From Oscillospiraceae bacterium (GTDB lineage Bacteria; Bacillota; Clostridia; Oscillospirales; Acutalibacteraceae), in assembly GCA_015065965.1 (NCBI GenBank), contig SVPH01000016.1:1-61397 (forward strand): a stretch of DNA of 61,397 nucleotides, written 5' to 3'. How positions within the stretch are numbered: the stretch's first letter is position 1; every line of letters starts with the position of its first letter. This document shows, in pieces, positions 52,925-61,397 of this stretch. Under the pieces are notes generated by a model. The model did no database searches. It saw only the letters and a program-made list of their open reading frames with translations, and was not told where the DNA came from. The position numbers were made by a program, and so were the translations under genes.

Positions 52925-53173
52925 ATGAGAATCAGAAAACAGGCACTTGGCGACAGAAACATTGTCGGCGCAAAAGTTGAAGCACGTCGCAAGGAAATCA
53001 ACATGAAGCAGAAGGATCTTCTTACTCAACTTCAGATTAAAGGTGTTGACCTTAATGCCTCGGGTCTTTCAAAACTTGAGGGACAACTTCGTTATGTTAC
53101 GGACTTTGAACTGAAGGCACTTTCAGAGGTGCTTGGAATGACAGTTAACGAACTTCTCGGCATTAACGGTTAA
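52925..53173 (+). CDS. XRE-family helix-turn-helix protein
   Basis: 82 aa, DNA-binding only. NIVGAKVEARRKEINMKQKD and ASGLSKLEGQLRYVTDFELK form the HTH. No sensor domain. CAGGAGG precedes the ATG. It may control itself; its target is unknown. Confidence 0.9.
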   Translation: MRIRKQALGDRNIVGAKVEARRKEINMKQKDLLTQLQIKGVDLNASGLSKLEGQLRYVTDFELKALSEVLGMTVNELLGING

Positions 53174-53291
53174 TGTGATATTTATATATCCTCTTATATA
53201 CACAACTCCTCAAAGTAAACCGCACCTGCAATGGGCGGGGTTCATAAAACAGTTTTTGTTTAATTTCTGAAAATTGAATATTTTCAAGGCT

Positions 53292-53322
53292 CGGCGTGAC
53301 TTCGGTCACGCCGTTTTCTTTT
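53292..53322 (+). terminator. rho-independent terminator
   Basis: CGGCGTGAC-TTCG-GTCACGCCG, then TTTTCTTTT. It ends the XRE transcript and overlaps the tail of the recombinase remnant. Confidence 0.85.
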
Positions 53323-53581
53323 GCATAAGTTCATTCAGCGGTATAAATCCGATGAAATCGTATTCGATTGAAATGCTTTGTTTTCGTTTGCCGTTTGACT
53401 TGTCAGCTGCTGAAACATAAATCTTTTTGACAAGTTCCCTTAAAGCATAAGGTGTAAGCGGAACTCCGTCAGCATACTTTGATGCAAGCTGAATGAACTT
53501 TTCTAAATTTTCTATCTGTCGTTCCTGTACTTCGATATTTTCCTGTAATGTTACCAACTCTGATTTAATGTATATGTTCTC
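53306..53581 (-). pseudogene. C-terminal remnant of a large serine recombinase
   Basis: About 90 residues remain: LTPYALRELVKKIYVSAADK and GKRKQSISIEYDFIGFIPL match the DUF4368 tail of TndX/Tn1549-type recombinases. The frame continues upstream of the ATG at 53557 to a TAA near 53581, with coiled-coil sequence in it. The catalytic and zinc-ribbon parts are absent. It is a trace of a mobile element. Confidence 0.85.
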
Positions 53582-53711
53582 TTATGCAAAGTGGGATACA
53601 GTAAGAGTGCAAGTAAAACAATTATTTATAGAAAAGTTTGCAATTCCGCAAACAAATGTTTGACGCTATTTAATATCATTTTATTATAAAGTCAATAGCG
53701 GAAATAAAAAT

Positions 53712-53737
53712 GCTGGCAACTCTAAAATGTTGCCAGC
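53712..53737 (-). terminator. terminator of the two-component operon
   Basis: GCTGGCAAC/GTTGCCAGC, T-rich after it on the minus strand. Its GGCAAC core recurs at 56178-56210. Confidence 0.8.
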
Positions 53738-53756
53738 GAGTCTATTTTTGCTTTTT

Positions 53757-55346
53757 TCAGTTTTTCTTCTGCTTTGATTTTCCACTGAAATAAAACTCAA
53801 TACCGTTCTTTAATTTGTTATAACCGTATTTAACAGAGTGAAGATAAAATATTCTTTTACAGATAGGCAGTCCCATTCCTGTGGAATTACCATTACTGTG
53901 TCTTGATTCATCACCTTTGATAAAAGTATCCCAAACGTCATTTGAAATAGTTTTATTTTTGCAGTCATTATAAACTCTGAATGAAAAATCGTGACCATCT
54001 TTTTTTAGTGAAACAGAAATATTCTTTTCACCATCAGCGTATTTAACGGCGTTAGAAAGATAATTGTCAACCGCAAGTGAAATCAATTCTGCATTTCCGT
54101 TTACAAAAATATTAGAATCAATATCCACTTCAAATGATGCGTCATTGGAATCCGCAAATGCTTTATACTTTTTTATTTCATTTTCAATGGTTTCGGATAA
54201 ATTAAAATCAGATTTGGTAACTTCCTCTATGTTTGAAATACGGTTAAAGACTAAAAGCGTATTTACAATTTCACTCATTCTCAATGCTTCTTCATAAACA
54301 GATCCAACATAATCTTTGTTTTTTTCAGGCGCAATATCATCAAGAACACATTCACATTGATTTTGAATGACCGCAAGAGGTGTTTTGAGTTCGTGCGCCG
54401 CAGCAGAAATGAACGCCCTCTGATTATCCTTGATTCTCTGACTTTTATTGAAAAGATAAAGAGCAACAATCAAAATAATTATAGTTGCAAACGCAAAAAT
54501 GATTGCGGTATAAAAAGTTAGTGCCCAAAAGAAGTTTGAGGTAAGCGTTTTATGGAATGGACTGTATTCAACGTACATAAAGAAAGCATATCCGTCAATG
54601 ACACTACAATGATTAAATTCTCCTGAGCTGAAAAAACCATGCCCGCCATCATTTTCGTTATATTCATATTCCGAAATCGCTTTTTCAAGTTTGGTCATTG
54701 CTTTTTGATAATATTTATGGTCAATGCTGTTTTCATCGAGATCATAAAAGTTCCAACTCAGAACCAGATATCTGCTTTTTTCTCTGTTAACGGTTTCATT
54801 TATTTCAAAGTCATTGAGCTTAACCGTCATATATCCGCCCTTTTGGTCGCCAAGAACAATTGAAACGGGGATCTTCTTCTCCCCGTCAGAATGAAGATTG
54901 ATTTCATGTATAAGAATATTGCCATGACCGCTCTGTTTCTTGAATTTCATTATTTCTGATTTTACTTCGGAGGTCATATATTCTTCTATCGAGGCATAGT
55001 TCATACTGCTTTGATTTGTTTTTTCATCATATATGCTCCACCATAAACCGTTCTCGCTTTTGAAAAGAACATTTTTGTTTTTATCGACCAAAGCGAAAGC
55101 ATATGCAGGCTTTGTATTAGTTGAATCAGGAGTATAACCCAAAATGTTTCGGTGAAGAGATTCAATATCTTCAATACGTCCTTCAATATAATCAACAATC
55201 ATTTCATCAGAATAAGTTGATTTGTAATTCTGACGTATATCCTCCAACATATCTTCTAATGCACTGAAATAATTGATAAATGTTGCGCAGATAAACATCA
55301 TAAATGAACCAAGAAGAATAACTACAGTCAATTTCTTTTTTGTCAT
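53757..55346 (-). CDS. membrane sensor histidine kinase
   Basis: 529 aa. Two membrane spans (about 7-28 and 276-300) hold an outside sensor domain. HisKA follows with the phospho-His in SAAAHELKTPLAV, then HATPase_c with DNYLSNAVKYADG and GMGLPICKRIF. ATG 55346 fits the AGGAG site better than the GTG at 55355. It is coupled to the response regulator upstream. The signal is unknown. Confidence 0.93.
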   Translation of the reverse strand: MTKKKLTVVILLGSFMMFICATFINYFSALEDMLEDIRQNYKSTYSDEMIVDYIEGRIEDIESLHRNILGYTPDSTNTKPAYAFALVDKNKNVLFKSENGLWWSIYDEKTNQSSMNYASIEEYMTSEVKSEIMKFKKQSGHGNILIHEINLHSDGEKKIPVSIVLGDQKGGYMTVKLNDFEINETVNREKSRYLVLSWNFYDLDENSIDHKYYQKAMTKLEKAISEYEYNENDGGHGFFSSGEFNHCSVIDGYAFFMYVEYSPFHKTLTSNFFWALTFYTAIIFAFATIIILIVALYLFNKSQRIKDNQRAFISAAAHELKTPLAVIQNQCECVLDDIAPEKNKDYVGSVYEEALRMSEIVNTLLVFNRISNIEEVTKSDFNLSETIENEIKKYKAFADSNDASFEVDIDSNIFVNGNAELISLAVDNYLSNAVKYADGEKNISVSLKKDGHDFSFRVYNDCKNKTISNDVWDTFIKGDESRHSNGNSTGMGLPICKRIFYLHSVKYGYNKLKNGIEFYFSGKSKQKKN

Positions 55347-55351
55347 CTCAA

Positions 55352-56020
55352 TCACTCCTCTCTGAACGAGTAGCCTCTGCCGATTATTGTCTTAATATGA
55401 ACCGATTTTTCTCCGAGAGCTTTTCGGAGTTTTTTAATATGAGTATCAACCACTCTGTCATCGCCCTCATAATCCCAACCCCAAACTTTTATCAGGATTT
55501 GTTCTCTTGAGAGTATGTTGTTTTTATTTTCCATAAGCAGAGCAAGAAGGTAAAAAGTCTTATTGGAAAGACTGATTTCATTGCCCGAAACAGATACTGT
55601 TGCTCGGTTTTTGTCAAGAACAATGCCGCAGCACGACAATTCTTTCTGAAGTTTGTTACCGTTATGACGGTTGATTAAAACATTGCATTTTTCTGCGAGA
55701 ACTGACATAGGAAAAGGTTTTACGATATAATCATCACAACCGTTACGGTAACCGTCAAGCAGGTTGTTTTCTTCTCCCAAAGCAGACAGAAACAAAACGG
55801 GTATATCAGATATTTTTCGTATTTCTCTGCAAGCATCCAAACCATTCATAATAGGCATCATAACATCAAGTACAACGATATCATAGTAATCATTTCTTAC
55901 CTTTTCAACCGCTTCTTTGCCGTTTTCTGCAAGGGTAACATCAAAACCTTTTGCAGAGAGATAGTCATAAAATGTTTCTCTTATTTTCTTTTCATCATCA
56001 CAAACAAGAACTTTGTGCAT
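55352..56020 (-). CDS. OmpR-family response regulator
   Basis: 222 aa. The receiver has acidic VCDDEKK and the phospho-Asp in VVLDVMMP; the winged helix has LSREQILIKVWGWD and DTHIKKLRKALG. ATG 56020 lies eight bases after AAAGGAG; ATG 56029 abuts the site. It partners the kinase at 53757. Confidence 0.94.
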   Translation of the reverse strand: MHKVLVCDDEKKIRETFYDYLSAKGFDVTLAENGKEAVEKVRNDYYDIVVLDVMMPIMNGLDACREIRKISDIPVLFLSALGEENNLLDGYRNGCDDYIVKPFPMSVLAEKCNVLINRHNGNKLQKELSCCGIVLDKNRATVSVSGNEISLSNKTFYLLALLMENKNNILSREQILIKVWGWDYEGDDRVVDTHIKKLRKALGEKSVHIKTIIGRGYSFREE

Positions 56021-56177
56021 ATCCGTCATCTCCTTTCAACGGAATTATAAATCTGCAATGTGTATTTCATGTGTCGATTCAACATAAATCACTAAACTTT
56101 TTCATTGTTTTTAAAACATTTTCTCTTGTTTACATTCTATATCAATACTTTGGTATTATCAATAGGAGAAAACAAAG

Positions 56178-56210
56178 CAGCAGGCAACATCTTTTGAATG
56201 TTGCCTGCTG
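56178..56210 (-). terminator. terminator-like 13-bp hairpin
   Basis: CAGCAGGCAACAT/ATGTTGCCTGCTG around CTTTTGA. On the minus strand it is followed by CTTTGTTTTC. It follows the gene remnant at 56216. Confidence 0.8.
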
Positions 56211-56215
56211 TGATT

Positions 56216-56401
56216 TTACATAAACTCACAACCGTCATAAATATCAGACATCCAAAGCATTTCTGATGAATGTTCTGCATCAAAAACGAACTTCATTTTG
56301 CCGTGAGCGGTAGAATATTTCGGGTCATCATCATCTTTTTCAACCATATCAAACACATAAGTAAATTTACCGTCATCAGTATTACCACTTCTTTTGATTT
56401 T
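56216..56401 (-). pseudogene. C-terminal fragment of a lost gene
   Basis: An open frame of 61 codons has good codon use and no start with a ribosome site: FTYVFDMVEKDDDDPKY and KMKFVFDAEHSSEMLWM, ending CEFM. A TGA lies just before it. It has its own terminator-like hairpin. The family is not recognised; it may be the tail of a secreted protein. Confidence 0.6.
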
Positions 56402-56455
56402 TCATAAAACATATGCTAATATTTTGTGACCTAACATTATGTCTATAACATGAGT

Positions 56456-56494
56456 AAAAGCCCTCTGATTCTTAAAAGAATCAGAGGGCTTTTT
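56456..56494. terminator. orphan bidirectional terminator
   Basis: AAAAGCCCTCTGATTCTT with a near-perfect complement and T run. No gene ends next to it on either strand, which suggests a deleted gene. Confidence 0.88.
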
Positions 56495-56661
56495 AATTGT
56501 TTTTACCAACCCTGTCAGACAGATGTTCTGAACATAATTTTTAAATTATTGTTTTATGAACACCCGGCTAAAGGTGCGGTTAATTTTTTATAATAACTTG
56601 ATTACAATGTCATTAATATATACTAATCGGGTATTTTCTGATTTTATATATGAATTTTCAC
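56495..56661. other. non-coding gap
   Basis: AT-rich sequence upstream of the uxaC promoter; nothing recognisable. Confidence 0.5.
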
Positions 56662-56702
56662 TTGCAAATCTCTTAATATATGATACAATTATTATGTATC
56701 AT
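56662..56702 (+). promoter_or_regulatory. uxaC promoter with palindromic operator
   Basis: TTGCAA, 16 bases, TACAAT (56684-56689). A perfect inverted repeat ATGATACA-N7-TGTATCAT (56680-56702) covers the -10 and start, a classic repressor site. The repressor is not in the window. Confidence 0.7.
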
Positions 56703-56723
56703 TATTTTTAGGAGGAAACGCCA

Positions 56724-58124
56724 ATGGTTAAAGAATTTATGGGCAAGGATTTTTTGCTCAACAGCGAGCCTGCAATCAAAATGTTTGAGGCAGCGGATAA
56801 AATGCCGATTTTTGACTGGCACTGTCACCTTTCACCCAAAGAAATTTATGAGAATAAGCAGCCTGAGGATATCGCATGGCTTTGGCTTGCAGGTGACCAT
56901 TATAAATGGCGTGCAATGCGCTCGTGCGGCGTTGACGAAAAATATATAACGGGCGATGCAAGCGGATATGAAAAATTCAAGGCTTTTGCAAGCATTATGC
57001 CTAACCTTATCGGCAACCCGATGTATCACTGGTGTCATCTTGAGTTGAGAAGATATTTCGGCATTACCGATATTCTTAATGAAGAAAACGCAGACAGCAT
57101 ATGGGAAAGAGCGAATGCTGCGATCAAGGCGGGCGGTTTTACTCCTCAGGAACTTATTTTGAAGTCAAACGTATCGCATCTTTGCACAACAGATGACCCT
57201 GCAGATACTCTTGAATATCATAAACTTATTGCGGAAAGCGGTTTCAAGTGCAAGGTTCTCCCTGCGTTCAGACCCGACAAGGCGCTCGGAATTGATCTTC
57301 CGTCATGGAGAGGCTGGCTTTCCGATATGGAAAAGACAGCAGGCAAGTCTATTGACGGTTTTGCGCAACTTTGTGATGTTCTTAAGGAAAGAATAGATTA
57401 TTTTGCTTCCATGGGCTGCCGTGCAAGTGACCACGCTTTTGCATATGTTCCGTATGAAGAAGCAACCGAGGATGAACTTCAGGCAATTTTTGTTAAAGCA
57501 TGCAGCGGAATGGACATTACTGTTACCGAAGCAGATAAATTCAAGACGGCACTACTCGCTTTCCTTGCTTCAGAATATGCGGACAGGGGCTGGGGTATGG
57601 AACTTCATATCGGTCCGATGAGAAACAACAATACACTGATGTTCAAAAAAATCGGCCCCGATGCAGGCTTTGATTCGATTGATGACAAGGAAATTGCAGG
57701 CAAACTTTCGCGTTTTCTTGACAGTCTTGCAGTAATCGGCAAACTTCCCAGAACGGTTTTGTTTACTCTTAATCCTAAGGATAATTATGTGCTTGGCACA
57801 ATGCTTGGCAACTTCCAGAACAGCGATGCTGAAAGCAAAATTCAGTTCGGTTCCGCATGGTGGTTCAACGATAATATCGACGGAATGCGTGAGCAGATGA
57901 AGGCGCTTGCAAATCTTGGTGCAATCGGTAAGTTTGTCGGCATGGTAACGGATTCCCGTTCATTCCTTTCATATCCAAGGCATGAATATTTCCGCAGAAT
58001 AATGTGCGGCTTGCTTGGTGATATGGTTGCAGACGGTCTTTATCCTTACGATGAAAAAGCAATCTGCAAAATTGCGGAGGATATTTCATATAATAATGCA
58101 ATTAAATACTTTGGAGTTAAATAA
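56724..58124 (+). CDS. uxaC: glucuronate isomerase
   Basis: 466 aa. It isomerises glucuronate or galacturonate to the keto acid. [13 protein letters not shown] (metal His pair), [26 protein letters not shown] and [13 protein letters not shown] are family marks. AGGAGG precedes the ATG. It leads an operon with glpK and the malic enzyme. Confidence 0.95.
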   Translation: MVKEFMGKDFLLNSEPAIKMFEAADKMPIFDWHCHLSPKEIYENKQPEDIAWLWLAGDHYKWRAMRSCGVDEKYITGDASGYEKFKAFASIMPNLIGNPMYHWCHLELRRYFGITDILNEENADSIWERANAAIKAGGFTPQELILKSNVSHLCTTDDPADTLEYHKLIAESGFKCKVLPAFRPDKALGIDLPSWRGWLSDMEKTAGKSIDGFAQLCDVLKERIDYFASMGCRASDHAFAYVPYEEATEDELQAIFVKACSGMDITVTEADKFKTALLAFLASEYADRGWGMELHIGPMRNNNTLMFKKIGPDAGFDSIDDKEIAGKLSRFLDSLAVIGKLPRTVLFTLNPKDNYVLGTMLGNFQNSDAESKIQFGSAWWFNDNIDGMREQMKALANLGAIGKFVGMVTDSRSFLSYPRHEYFRRIMCGLLGDMVADGLYPYDEKAICKIAEDISYNNAIKYFGVK

Positions 58125-58140
58125 TGAAAGGGTGAGGTCA

Positions 58141-59643
58141 ATGGCAAAATATGTTCTTGCACTCGATCAGGGCACAACAAGTTCGAGAGCAATTGTTTTC
58201 GATAAAAAAGGAAACATAGTCAGCAAGGCTCAGAATGAATTTGAACAGATTTATCCTCAGGCAGGCTGGGTTGAACATGACCCGCTTTCAATTCTTTACA
58301 GTCAGTTTCAGGCAGTGTCTTCATGTATAATGACAGGCGGAATAAATCCCTGTGATATTGCGGGTATAGGCATCACGAATCAGCGCGAAACAACTATTCT
58401 TTGGGACAGACAGACGGGCAAACCCGTATATAACGCAATCGTATGGCAGTGCCGCAGAACGGCTCAACTTTGCGAAGAACTCAAGGCTCAGGGTCTTGAA
58501 GATTATATAAAAGATAAAACAGGTTTGCTCATTGATGCTTATTTCTCGGGAACAAAAATCAAGTGGATTCTTGATAATGTTGCAGGAGCGAGGGAACTTG
58601 CAGAGCAGGGAAGGCTTCTTTTCGGAACGGTTGAAACATGGCTTATCTGGAATCTTACCGGCGGAAGTGTTCATGTAACCGACTATTCAAATGCATCCAG
58701 AACAATGCTTTTTGATGTCGATAATCTTTGTTGGGATAAATTTCTCTGTGAAAAACTCGGTATTCCCATGTCAATTCTTCCCGAACCTGTTCCTTCAAGC
58801 AAGGTTTACGGCAGAGTTGCAAAAGGTATTCTCGGACTTGAATTCCTTGAGGGAATTCCCATTTGCGGTGCAATCGGTGACCAACCTGCCGCTCTTTTCG
58901 GCCAGGGTTGCTTTGAAGCAGGTCAGGCAAAGAATACTTACGGAACAGGCTGTTTCTTGCTGATGAACACGGGTAAAAAGAGGGTTAAGTCAAAAAATAA
59001 TCTTCTGACAGGCGTTGCATGGGGTATAGGCGACCAAGTTGAATACGCTATCGAAGGGTCTGCTTTCAATGCAGGCTCGGTTATAAAGTGGCTGCGTGAC
59101 GAACTGCATATGATAGATACCGCAAAGCGCTGCGATGAACTTGCAGAAAGTGTTCCCGATTCAAACGGAATTTACTTTGTACCCGCATTTACGGGTCTTG
59201 GTGCACCTTACTGGGATATGTATGCAAGAGGTACTCTCGTGGGTCTTACCAGAGGTGTCAACAGGGCACATATCGCAAGAAGTGTTCTTGAGGCTATTGC
59301 ATATCAGGTTACCGATTTGCTTGAAGCGATGAAGTCTGATTCGGGTATTGACTTTACAGAACTTCGCGTTGACGGCGGTGCAAGTGTAAGCGATATAATG
59401 ATGCAGATTCAGGCGGATATGATTCGCTGCTGTGTGAACCGTCCGAGGAATGTTGAAACAACAGCCCTGGGCGCAGCCTATCTTGCAGGTATAGCGGTAG
59501 GCTTGTGGGAAGATATTGACGAAATCAAGAATAACCGTGAGGTTGCAAAGGTTTTTGAGCCTGAAATGGATATTGAACGCAGAAACGAACTCTATAAAGA
59601 TTGGAAACGAGCCGTTGAGTGTTCGATGGGCTGGGCAAAATAG
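58141..59643 (+). CDS. glpK: glycerol kinase
   Basis: 500 aa, normal. FGGY kinase: [24 protein letters not shown], the [10 protein letters not shown] substrate loop, [10 protein letters not shown] and [12 protein letters not shown]. These favour glycerol over sugar kinases. The ATG at 58141 is 17 bases past the uxaC stop. Pairing with uxaC is unusual. Confidence 0.94.
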   Translation: MAKYVLALDQGTTSSRAIVFDKKGNIVSKAQNEFEQIYPQAGWVEHDPLSILYSQFQAVSSCIMTGGINPCDIAGIGITNQRETTILWDRQTGKPVYNAIVWQCRRTAQLCEELKAQGLEDYIKDKTGLLIDAYFSGTKIKWILDNVAGARELAEQGRLLFGTVETWLIWNLTGGSVHVTDYSNASRTMLFDVDNLCWDKFLCEKLGIPMSILPEPVPSSKVYGRVAKGILGLEFLEGIPICGAIGDQPAALFGQGCFEAGQAKNTYGTGCFLLMNTGKKRVKSKNNLLTGVAWGIGDQVEYAIEGSAFNAGSVIKWLRDELHMIDTAKRCDELAESVPDSNGIYFVPAFTGLGAPYWDMYARGTLVGLTRGVNRAHIARSVLEAIAYQVTDLLEAMKSDSGIDFTELRVDGGASVSDIMMQIQADMIRCCVNRPRNVETTALGAAYLAGIAVGLWEDIDEIKNNREVAKVFEPEMDIERRNELYKDWKRAVECSMGWAK

Positions 59644-59655
59644 GAGATGCAAAAA

Positions 59656-60825
59656 ATGGATTACTTAAAGGAGTCGATAAGGCTTCATTATGAATGGAAA
59701 GGCAAAATTGAAACAAAAGCAAGGGCAAGCGCAAAATGTAAGCAGGATTTATCACTTGCTTATACCCCCGGTGTTGCTGCGCCCTGCCTTGAAATTCAAA
59801 AGGATATAAATAAAAGTTATGAACTTACACGCAGATGGAACACGGTTGCCGTTATTACCGACGGCACTGCGGTTCTCGGTTTGGGTGATATAGGACCGGA
59901 AGCAGGCATGCCTGTTATGGAAGGCAAGTGCCTTCTTTTTAAGGAGTTTGCAGGGATAGATGCAATACCTCTTTGTATCCGATCAAAGGATACCGATGAA
60001 ATTGTTAGAGCGGTTTCTCTTTTTGCAGGCAGTTTCGGCGGCATAAATCTTGAAGATATTGCGGCGCCCAGGTGCTTTGAAATTGAAAAAAGGCTTAAAG
60101 AGATCTGCGACATTCCCGTTTTTCACGATGACCAGCACGGCACAGCGGTTGTTGTGCTTGCAGCGGTTCTAAATGCTCTGCGCTGTGTAGGGAAAAAACT
60201 TGAGGATTGCACTGTTGCGATGAGCGGTGCAGGTTCTGCAGGTTCTGCGATTGCAAAACTTCTCAATGCATGCGGTGCAGGCAATATCATTATGAGCGAT
60301 AAAGAGGGTATTATCTGCAAAGGTCAGCCTCTTTCGCCGGCATTTGATGACCTTGCTGATTTCACAAATAAAAACCGTATTACAGGCACTCTTGCCGATG
60401 CGATGAAAGGCGCTGATGTTTTTGTAGGTGTTTCAGCAGGCGGAATAGTCAGCAGGGAAATGGTTGCGTCAATGGCAGATAACGCAGTTGTTATGGCAAT
60501 GGCAAATCCCACTCCCGAAATTATGCCGGACGAAGCGCTTGCTGCAGGTGCGGCTGTTGTCGGTACGGGCAGAAGCGATTATCCGAATCAGATTAATAAT
60601 GTGCTTGCGTTTCCCGGAATTTTCAGAGGTGCACTTGATGTTAGGGCATCCGATATAAATGAAGAAATGAAACTTGCGGCGGCACATGCCATTGCGGATT
60701 TGGTTTCTGATGATAAACTTTGTCCGGAATACATTCTACCTGAAGCGTTTGATGAAAGGGTAGGTCCTGCGGTTGCACAAGCAGTTGGAAAAGCGGCTTG
60801 TGATTGTGGAATTGCACGAATTTAA
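59656..60825 (+). CDS. malic enzyme (NAD(P)-dependent)
   Basis: 389 aa, short bacterial form. It turns malate into pyruvate and CO2. SLAYTPGVAAPCL, FHDDQHGTAVV and the dinucleotide loop GAGSAGSAIAKLL are intact. ATG 59656 is preferred because the ATG at 59647 abuts the AGGAG site. It is the last gene of the uxaC operon. Confidence 0.94.
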   Translation: MDYLKESIRLHYEWKGKIETKARASAKCKQDLSLAYTPGVAAPCLEIQKDINKSYELTRRWNTVAVITDGTAVLGLGDIGPEAGMPVMEGKCLLFKEFAGIDAIPLCIRSKDTDEIVRAVSLFAGSFGGINLEDIAAPRCFEIEKRLKEICDIPVFHDDQHGTAVVVLAAVLNALRCVGKKLEDCTVAMSGAGSAGSAIAKLLNACGAGNIIMSDKEGIICKGQPLSPAFDDLADFTNKNRITGTLADAMKGADVFVGVSAGGIVSREMVASMADNAVVMAMANPTPEIMPDEALAAGAAVVGTGRSDYPNQINNVLAFPGIFRGALDVRASDINEEMKLAAAHAIADLVSDDKLCPEYILPEAFDERVGPAVAQAVGKAACDCGIARI

Positions 60826-60831
60826 TACTGC

Positions 60832-60867
60832 GTTTTTGTAAGAGGTTCACAAAAACATGTTTTTTTA
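60832..60867 (+). terminator. probable terminator
   Basis: GTTTTTGT/ACAAAAAC around a 9-base loop, then ATGTTTTTTT. Confidence 0.7.
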
Positions 60868-61010
60868 AAAAAGTTTTTCTTTTTGACTATTGCTTTATTT
60901 ATAATTATGTGCAATAATTAGACGATAAAATGGATTGTAATGCTCAAAAAGTGTTGCATCCTTAATATGGAATGAGAAAAAATTCCAAAAATAAAAAGGG
61001 AGGAAAAATT

Positions 61011-61397
61011 ATGTCCACTTTTAAAAAGGTCATCAGTATAGTGCTCTGTATAGCAATGCTTGCAGGTTCATTTGCTATGCTCGGTGGTCTTGCAACTCCT
61101 GAGGCATCAGCGGCCGAAGGAACATCACAGATTGATTCATATGAATCACTTGCAGCAACATACGATAAATTCGTATACTTCGGTTCAGAAGTTTATGAAC
61201 TTGACATCACTGTAAATGCTGACGGTACATACAGTGATCCTCAGAATCAGGAACTCACCGACTACTATGTAGACGCAGGACAGATTCTTGAAGTAAGACT
61301 TTACATCAAGAGTGATATGTATATGGGTAACGGTCAGTTCTTCATAGCATATGATAACGCATTCTTCGATGTAACCCATCCTATAGCAGCAGTTCCC
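61011..61397 (+). CDS. secreted protein, partial (runs off the window)
   Basis: 129 residues visible. Signal peptide (about 1-34, VISIVLCIAMLAGSFAML...ASA) followed by an outside domain with YELDITVNADGTYSD and QILEVRLYIKSDMYMG, which looks like a surface or cohesin-type beta fold. GGGAGG precedes the ATG by about eight bases. TTGCTT-17-AATAAT with an extended TG is a possible promoter about 90 bases upstream. The rest of the gene is outside. Confidence 0.8.
   Translation, partial: MSTFKKVISIVLCIAMLAGSFAMLGGLATPEASAAEGTSQIDSYESLAATYDKFVYFGSEVYELDITVNADGTYSDPQNQELTDYYVDAGQILEVRLYIKSDMYMGNGQFFIAYDNAFFDVTHPIAAVP

Overview
The window looks like a chromosomal segment of a spore-forming, Gram-positive member of Clostridia (probably Oscillospirales/Ruminococcaceae-like). 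The inference rests on strong Shine-Dalgarno sites before most genes, TTGACA-17-TATAAT promoters, many lipoprotein signals, BspA-like leucine-rich surface proteins, a YpeB spore-germination homologue, a PdaA-like deacetylase, MltG, topoisomerase III and several ECF sigma factors. The species cannot be named from sequence alone. Most of the window is ordinary core genome; accessory features are scattered.

Layout. 1-5 kb: tRNA-Asn, a structured 5' leader and a 1420-aa BspA-like surface protein. 5-9 kb: NifX-like and metallo-beta-lactamase-fold pair, cysteine synthase, a probable acyltransferase, a PdaA-like deacetylase. 9-17.8 kb: ECF sigma with a membrane-anchored beta-propeller partner, a 58-aa conserved small protein, a Thr-rich wall protein, MltG, an LRR lipoprotein, an AGCS symporter, a SleB-like protein without its active site, a sigma-H-like factor, and a zinc-ribbon gene behind a tRNA-like element. 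17.9-23.4 kb: a tightly overlapping minus-strand operon topB, oligopeptide-binding lipoprotein, VanZ, GH5-like pseudoenzyme. 23.5-32.5 kb: lipoproteins, a second ECF sigma/anti-sigma set with a visible ECF promoter, flavin reductase, a zinc-ribbon/TPR membrane pair, PI-PLC-like and GxGYxYP secreted proteins. 32.6-33.1 kb: one intact tRNA-Arg(CCU) flanked by two broken copies interrupted by small hairpin repeats. 33.2-38.2 kb: glycolytic pgk, tpiA, gpmI, then ypeB. 38.2-50.3 kb: two metallophosphoesterases, a NanA-like aldolase, glyA, a membrane protein, hflX, a 63-aa protein, murD, an IS200/IS605 element, and an FAD/Rieske oxidoreductase. 50.6-53.2 kb: a small membrane protein under LexA-like boxes, pncB, an XRE regulator. 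53.3-56.5 kb: a likely decayed mobile-element island with a recombinase tail, a two-component system and another gene fragment. 56.7-60.8 kb: uxaC, glpK and a malic enzyme in one operon. The window ends inside a secreted protein.

How genes work together. Pgk, TpiA and GpmI form the lower glycolytic block. UxaC, GlpK and malic enzyme feed hexuronates and glycerol to pyruvate. MurD, MltG, the PdaA-like enzyme, YpeB and the SleB-like protein concern peptidoglycan or the spore cortex. Two ECF systems and one two-component system watch the envelope.

The signals most worth follow-up are the interrupted tRNA-Arg array and its hairpin modules, the tRNA-like leader at 17.4 kb, the SOS-like promoter at 50.7 kb, the structured leader at 0.43 kb, and two proteins that keep a fold but have lost catalytic residues. 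No CRISPR array, prophage or recognisable defence system was seen.
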